Assembly: GCF_004331685.1 (NCBI RefSeq)
Contig: NZ_SJSM01000007.1
Span: forward strand, 62,001-126,000
Length of the DNA stretch: 64,000 nt
Direction of reading: 5' to 3'
DNA from: Pedobacter hiemivivus
GTDB taxonomy: Bacteria; Bacteroidota; Bacteroidia; Sphingobacteriales; Sphingobacteriaceae
Positions 10,249 to 19,200 of this stretch are shown piece after piece (the first letter of the stretch is position 1; the number at the start of each line of letters is the position of its first letter). A program made the position numbers and the translations under genes. A model generated the notes under the pieces. It searched no databases and was not told the origin of the DNA. It was given only the letters and a program-made list of their open reading frames with translations.

Positions 10249-13200
10249 TTGAAAAAATTTCATGGTATCCTATTACTATTTTTACTGTTTACAAGTAATT
10301 TAGTCCATGCACAGCATCCATTCAGCGTTATAAATGATATCCCTCATCTTGCATTGAGGGATCCTGCGACAATTACGGCCCCAGAAATGGGGATGATTGT
10401 TTACAGTACAGTCGAGGAGCAGCCATTAATTTATACGGGTACAGACTGGGAAACCTTATGTACCACCAAGATTTGGAACGTAACAGCTGAAGATCACTTT
10501 ACGGTTAAAGGCGGTATTTCTTATTTGCCGGTTTTAGCAGCTGATCCAGCTAACAATAATAAAGCGGGTACCATTTATTATTCGTCGGCTAATCATTCGA
10601 CCATGATTAATAATGGGACCAGCTGGATTAAAATACGGGATTTAGGGGGCAGTACTTTTACAGAGAGTAAAAGCTTTGCTGCCGGTGTTGATGTGAAAAC
10701 ATTCAAGCTACCTGTCTTGCAAAACAATCCCTCAACCCCTGGTTTAAAAAAGGGCGCATTTTATATCAATGCCTTATCTCGAAGCATCCGTTATTACGAT
10801 GGAGTAGTCTGGCGAGATTTAAAGTGCATTGACCTGCCAACCATCACCACACTACCTGTCACCGATATTACCAGTATGACTGCTTTAAGTGGCGGTGATA
10901 TTACTGATGATGGTGGCAGCCCGGTAACAGCCCGTGGGATAAGGTGGAGTGTTAATGGTGACCCCATTGACGACCCTTCTGCTACTATGACCAATGATGG
11001 TTCTGGGGTAGGTGTGTTTCCAAGTTCTTTGGTAGGACTGCTTAGCAATACCACTTATTATGTGAGAGCTTATGCAGTGAACAGTCAGGGAACCGTATAT
11101 GGTAACCTGATACAATTTACTACCGCCCCGCCAGTGCTACCGGTACTCAGCTTTGCGACGGTAAGCATTACAAACATCACTGAAAAATCAGCCCAAGGGA
11201 CTTTGAATATCCTCAACAATGGAGGTGCCCTGGTCACTGACCGTGGATTTGCATGGAGCACAGACCGGATCAATTGGACGTATGGTTCATCTACCGCGAT
11301 AGACAGATCAGATGTAGGCATATTTATCAGTAACCTGGTTGACTTATTGCCTGGGACAACTTATTATGCGAAGGGTTATGCCACCAACAGTGTGGGTACA
11401 ATCTATACCAGTGAAACTAGCTTTGTAACCAGTTCTGCGCCATTTATTGTAACAATAAAACCAACAAGGATTACAGGGATTGATGCCTTTAGCGGGGGAC
11501 ACATTAGTAACAATGGAGGTTCTACGGTAACCCTTCGTGGAATTTGCTGGAGTACTGAGGAATTACCAACAATAGCCTTGATTACCAAAACAGAGGAACC
11601 AATAGTTGGTGATGGAGTAGGTAGTTTTAGCAGCATGCTTTCAGGATTGACTCCTGGAGTAAAATATTATGTACGTGCTTATGCAGTAAATGATGCTGGA
11701 TTAGCCTATGGTAAGCAGGAAACATTTAGTACACCAAATTATGCTACGGTAGCTACTTTGTCTGCCTCTTCATTCTTTAACAATACGGCTACTGGGGGTG
11801 GACAGGTGCTTGCCGATGGTGGAGCAGAGGTGACTTCCCGCGGCGTATGCTGGAGTTTAGTTGAAAACCCTACCATTGATCGTTCGCATACCCTCAATGG
11901 CACTGGTCTTGGTATTTTTAGTAGTAAGCTAACCGATTTATTGCCAAATAAGACCTATCACATGAGGGCCTATGCCACTAATGTTGTAGGTACGGTTTAT
12001 GGAGCGGATAAAACGTTTGTCATTATTCCTGAAATCCCTAGTGTGGAAACGCTGGCGCCAATAGCCATTACAAACATCTCGGCAACAGCCGGAGGAAATA
12101 TAACCAGCAATGGGGGGGCAGATATTACTTTTAGGGGCGTAAAATGGAGTGTAAAAGGTGATCCTGTTGATGATGCTGCTGCGGTCACAACTACTGATGG
12201 TGCGGATATTGGTACTTACCAGAGTTTACTCACATCCTTAATGGGAAATACGACCTATTATGTTCGTGCTTATGCTACAAATAGAAATGGTACTGCCTAT
12301 GGTGAGCTGCTGGAGTTTACAACTTTAGCGCCTCAAATACCTGTATTGGCTGGGGCAGCACTTACCCTCAGCAATATGACCTTCACGGAAATAACGGGAA
12401 GTATTCATATACTTAACAACGGTGGCGCAAGCGTAGTTTCTAGAGGTGTGATGTATAGTACGGATAGAATTAACTACCAAACTCATGAATCTCTTACTCA
12501 AAACCCGACCGATTTAGGTGTTTTTGTGAGCAACATTACGGGCTTATTACCAGGAACAGTGTATTACGCTAAAGGCTTTGCTAATAATAGCGCGGGGACT
12601 GCATATACCAAAGAGGTTAGTTTTACCACTCCTTTATACCTAAGTTTAACAACGACTCCGGTTAGCATGGTGACCAACAATTCTGCAGAGAGTGGAGGCC
12701 GAATTATAGGAACAATTACTTCTGGGGTAACGTTTACTGGGATTTGTTGGGGTACGTCACCTAACCCAACTATAGGGGATGACTATATCAGTGGGGCTGT
12801 CTCAGATACCTTCGTCAGCAAAATTGGCGGATTGATGGGCAGTACCAAATACTATGTGCGCGCTTATGCGGGTAACAATTCAACAATTGTTTATGGTAAT
12901 GAGGAAAGCTTTGTTACTGCGACTTCGGGCTTAGCTACGGTTACCACTGTAGAAATAGTGAATGCTACCGCTACAACTGGATTGATTAAGGGAAATGTTT
13001 CCGATAATGGAGGGAGCTTATTAACAACAAGAGGAATATGCTGGAATACTACAGGTGATCCAACTACTGCGGATCAATACGCAGCAGACGGCAATGACTT
13101 GGGCGACTTCCTTGTTGGTATTAATGGTTTGGCTCCATTAACTAAATATTATGTTCGTGCCTATGCCGTAAATGGTGTGGGAACTGCTTATGGTGATGAA

Positions 13201-16200
13201 TTGACTTTTACTACGGCGGCGATTCCAACTCCAGCCACAGTAACTAGTTTACCTGCATCTGGAATTACTGGTTTTTCTGCAAATAGTGGTGGCGATATTA
13301 CCAGCGATGGTGGATCGACGGTAACTCAAAGTGGAATATGCTGGAGTACTTCGGCACTGCCAACTACCGCAGACCAACATGCAAATGGTAGTGTTGCCAT
13401 TGGTCATTTTACACATGCACTTACCGGATTAAAAGCGAATACCATCTATTACATCAGGGCTTATGCGATAAATGAAGTAGGAATAGCTTATGGTCAGATA
13501 GAACAGTTTACGACTGCTCCAGCGGTTTTGGCGACTTTGACTACTAAAGCTGCCCAAAGTGGAGCGCAAGGAGTTACTGGTGACAGTGGTGGTACGATCA
13601 TCAATAATGGCGGCGCATTGATTACAGAACAGGGCTTGGTTTGGAGTACAACTGCTGGTTTCAATCCTGATACGGTTTCTACAAATCGGATTAGCGCATC
13701 AGGAGCTGATAGTTTTAACACAACAATCACTGGTTTAAAACCAGGAACAACTTACTACATAAGAGCCTTTGCAACCAATAGTGTGGGTACTGCTTATGCG
13801 GCCAATGAAGTGCAATTTAAAACCTTCGCCTTGCCGTTAGTGACTACCAGCTCAATTGAACCTGCGACGATAACAAGTATGGCTGCAATGGCAGGTGGAA
13901 ATATTTCTGATAATGGTGGAACAGCAGTTTCTGTCAGTGGCGTATGCTGGAGTACCAGCAGAAACCCAGTTTTAACTGATGGTCATGCTTCAGGTACTGT
14001 TGGTATGGGGAGTTTTACCAACAAAATCGACAAATTACTGGCCAGCACGACTTACTATGTACGTGCTTATGCAACCAATAGTGTAGGTACAGCTTATGGA
14101 GAAGAGCTTAGTTTCACTACGCTTCCTGCAATCCTTGCCAGTATAACTACTACGGCAGCAATAACCACTTCAGCAACAGCTGCCAGCAGTGGTGGCCGTA
14201 TCGAAAACAATGGCGGTGCTATTGTGACCACTCGTGGACTATACTGGAGTACACAACCTAATTTTAATCCGGATACAGTAACTGTTCATAAAACGGTAGA
14301 GCATGGTGCTTTTATGGGCAGCTTTACTGCTCAGCTTAGCGGATTAAAGGAGTATACAGTTTATTATGTACTTGCGTATGCGACCAACAGTGTAGGAACG
14401 GCTTATGGTAACCTGGTTAGCTTTGTAACCCCTCAGCTGGCTACACTAACAACCTTATATACCACAGCTATTGGAAGTACTTCGGCCATTAGTGGGGGAG
14501 ATATTTCTGATGAAGGGGGCTCGGCTGTATATGCACGTGGTGTAGTGTGGAGTGGTCATGCTGATTTCAATCCGGATACCGTTGTGGTTAACCGAACTAG
14601 CAATGGAAGTAGAGATGGGGTATTTACTAGTCCACTTAAAAAATTGAAACCTAATACCACTTATTATGTGAGGGCTTACGCCACAAATATTGCTGGAACC
14701 AGTTATGGGAATTTATTGAGTTTTATCACTAACCCTCCGGTATTGGCTAGCTTAACGACTAAGGATGCGATTGGAATTACCGGATCAACAGCACAAACTG
14801 GAGGTATCATAACAGATAATGGCGGTGTAGAAGTTACTACCCGTGGATTGGTTTGGAGCACTTCTCCAGGATTCAGACCAGATACCGTAGTTAACAATAA
14901 AACTACGCATGCTGGTGTTGGTATTGGAAGCTTTAACAGTACGATTACTAATTTGTTGCCAGGAGTGACTTACTATATAAGAGCGTATACCATCAATAGC
15001 GTAGGTATTGCTTATGGAAATGAATTGAGCTTTACTACACTTACTGTTCCAACATTGACCACAAATGATGTTTCAGCTTCTTCACTGGGTATAACGGCTA
15101 TCGGTGGTGGTACCATTATTAGTGACGGTGCTGCAGCGATAACCGATCAGGGCGTAGTATGGAGCACAAGTACAAATCCCTTATTAGGTTCGGCTATGCA
15201 AACCAGCAATGATCCTGTTACTGGAAATACTTTTAGAAGTATCCTGAAAAGCCTGGAACCTGTTACCGTTTATTATGTGAAGGCTTATGCGATAAACAGC
15301 CTGGGAACAGGATATGGGAATGAGCTGACTTTTACAACGCCTCCGGTGTTGCCCACACTTACTACATCATATATTACCGCTAATTCTAACTCAAGCGCCA
15401 TCACAGGTGGAGAGATCAGCAAAGATGGTGGAGCAGCCATCACCGCACGTGGGGTGATTTGGAGTACGGACCGTAATTTTAATCCGGCTACCGTAACTGT
15501 TTCTAAAACACAGAACGGAACGGGAATGGGAATATTTACGAGTGAAGTCACCAATTTGGCCTTGAGTACAGCTTACTATGTTCGAGCTTATGCGACTAAC
15601 AGTGTAGGTACAGCATATGGAAATCAGGTTACAGTAACCTTGTTCGCTACGGCTCCGAGGATCAAAACTACTGAAGTTACCGATCTGGGTGGATTTAGTG
15701 CCAATGCTGGTGGAGAGATGACCAGTGATGGCGGTTCGGACATTACCCTTAAGGGATTGTGTTGGAGCACCCTTTCCAATCCAACTATAAACGACAGCAA
15801 AAGTTCAAATGGCTCTGGGATGGATGCTTTTACGGCTACTATGACCAATTTGACACCGAACACCTTGTATTATGTACGTGCTTATGCGGTTAATAAGATC
15901 GGTGTGGCGTACGGTATCGAGCGTACCTTCATTACCAATGCTTTCCCTACATTAACGATCACAACACCGGTAACGAATATCCGTGCTACCATAGCGACTA
16001 GTGGTGGGGAGATTACAAATGATGGTAGATCACCAATCCTGGCAAGAGGGGTAACCTGGAATACGACAGGCAACCCAACCATTGCTTTGGCTGCCAAAAC
16101 GGTAGACAACACGACTACAGGAATAGGTAGTTTTGTGGCGCAGTTAACGGGCTTAACAGAAAACACAACTTATTACGTACGTGCTTATGCAACCAATGCG

Positions 16201-19200
16201 GTAGGCACAACTTATGGTAGCCAGGTATTGTTTACCTCAGTAGAGGTGACACTTCCATTGCTTTCTACCCATACGCCATCTTTAATCGGCAGCAGGTTTG
16301 CGACCAGTGGTGGTGAAGTTACTTATGATGGAGGTATGCCAGTTACCCAACGCGGTATATGTTGGAGCACGCGCCCGGAACCTACTATTGACTCATTAAC
16401 TAAAATTAATCACGCTACAGGTGGGGAAGGGACTTTTGGTATTCCTTTCACTGGTCTGGCGCCGGGTACAAAATATTACCTGCGTGCTTATGCGACTAAC
16501 ATCAAAGGCACTGCTTATGGACAGGAAGAAGTTTTCAGTACACCAGCAGAACTTCCAGTGCTTAGCCAAGTTAGAATTTCCGAAATCACCAAAGTTTCTG
16601 TAAAGGCGACTGCTGCGGTTAGTTTTGATGGTGGATCTACCGTAACAACCAGAGGCCTGGTTTGGAATATGACAGGAAATCCAACACTTGAAAATGGGAC
16701 ACTAATACCTATTGGAGCAGGGAATGGATCTTTTTATGATACCATAACGGGACTGAATGAAGAGTTTACTTATTACGTTCGTGCTTATGCGACTAACGAA
16801 GTAGGAACAGGATATAGTCCTATAGAAACCAGCTTTAGCACTAAAATTTGTCCGCCAACATTTATCGTCACACATATAGAAGGTTATAATGGGGCGCCGG
16901 TAACTAAAGTGGTGACCTATAACACCGTAAGGACTATTCTTTCGGGAGAACCGAGGTGCTGGATTACTCAAAATCTAGGTGCAGATCATGAGGCTACTGC
17001 TGTAACTGATGCTACCGAGGCATCAGCGGGTTGGTACTGGCAGTTTAATAAATTGCAAGCTTATAAAATGGATGGAACGTCACGTCAACCAAATACTGCA
17101 TTTGCCCGGACGATTAGTGAGAATAGCGACTGGGTACCTGATAATGATCCTTGTTTGCAAATGCTTGGTGGGGGCTGGAGATTGCCTACGGGTACAGAAT
17201 TAACAAATGTGAGCGGTGCTCCACAAAACTGGACAAACTATAACGCGGCGTATAATTCTGTATTAAAATTACATAATGCCGGACTCTTTAGCTATACCGG
17301 GGAGTTTATTCGTCGTGGAACGGAAGGTTATTATTGGTCAAGCACACAAACAGACGCGACTCAAGCATCGGCGATGTATTTCACTGCTGGAGCTAGCGCA
17401 GTAATTCCTTTTGAGAAATCTTATGGTTGGTCTGTACGTTGTATAGGTGATCAGCTTGTAAAAATGGCCCCTTTTGTAAGTGATGTTGTGGTTCCTGCTG
17501 CTACAATGACACTTAACAGTGCCGAAGCTCAAGCTACAGTTACACATGATGGTGGTACAGCAGTTACCGCGAAAGGATTGGTATGGAATACAACAGGTAA
17601 CCCAACAATGGCTGATCATGTGATCCCATTTGGATCTGGTATAGGCGCAATTGCAGGTACTTTAACAGGATTAGAAGAAGGACCTACTTATTATGTTCGT
17701 GCTTTTGCGACAAATGAGATAGGAACAACCTATAGTAGTGTAGAGAATAGTTTTAAAATCTGTCCGCCTACATTTACTGTAAGTCACACACTGGGCTTTA
17801 ATGGAGCTCCGGTTACTAAAACGGTAACCTATAAATCTGTAAGTACCAATATTTCGGGAGCGGCAAGATGCTGGATTACGCAGAATCTAGGTGCAGATCA
17901 GCAAGGTACTTCAGCTTATGATGCTACAGAAACTTCCGCAGGTTGGTTCTGGCAGTTTAATAGATTGCAAGGCTATAAAGCAGAAGGAGCTACGACCATA
18001 CCTGCTACCGGATGGAATACGAGTATTAATGAAAATAAAGATTGGGAAGCTGACAATGATCCTTGTGTACGGTTGTTAGGTGGGGGCTGGAGATTGCCTA
18101 CTACAACAGAATGGACCAATGCAAGAGACATTCCGCAGAATTGGACAAATATGAATATGGCGTATAATTCCGTGTTAAAAATACATGCCGCCGGGATATT
18201 GGATGCCAGGACTGGTGCACTTATTCGTCGCGGAACAGAAGCTTATTTCTGGTCGGGCACACAGGGTAGTGTTAACCTTGGAGGGAATTTATACTTTACC
18301 GCTGGGGTTGGCTCAATGGCTGCTTTCGATAAAACTTATGGTTCTTCGATACGCTGTTTAAGAGATCAGGTTGTTAAAAGTCTCCCATCTGTAAGTACTG
18401 TAACGGTTCCTGCTGCTACACTGAAAAGTGATCGTGCTGAGGTTCTGTCGACAGTTACACGTGATGGTGGTAGTCCGGTTACAGCGAAAGGTTTGGTATG
18501 GAATACTACAGGTAATCCAACATTGGCTGATCAGGTGATCCAATCTGGATCTGGTATTGGCGCAATTACGGGTACACTAATGGGACTGAGTGAAGACCTT
18601 ACTTATTATGTTCGTGCTTATGCGACGAATGAAATAGGAACAGGATATAGTCCTATAGAAACCAGCTTTACTACTAAACTTTGTCCGCCAACATTTATCA
18701 TATCGCATATTGCTGGTGTTAACGGTTCGCCAGTTACAAAAATGGTTAGCTATAAAACGGCAATTACGAGTCTTTCGGGAGCGCCAAAATGCTGGATCAC
18801 TCAGAATCTAGGTGCAGATCATCAGGCAACTTTTGCGAATGACGATACCGAAGCCTCGGCAGGATGGTTCTGGCAGTTTAATAAATTGCAAGGCTATAAA
18901 GCCGAAGGAACTATCATTACAGGTACAGGATGGATAGGAGCTATTAATGAAAATAGCGATTGGGCCCCTGCTAATGATCCATGTGCGCAGATGCTTGGCG
19001 GGGGATGGAGATTACCTACTGCCACAGAGTGGACCAATACCTTAGGTGCTCCGCAAAATTGGGCAAATGTGATGAATGCCTATAATTCAGCATTAAAAAT
19101 ACATGGAGCAGGTTTCTTAAGCTATCAAGGCCCGCTTTATCGTCGTGGGACGGATATTATGCTTTGGTCAAGCAAACAAGCAAACCTTACCCAAGGAACG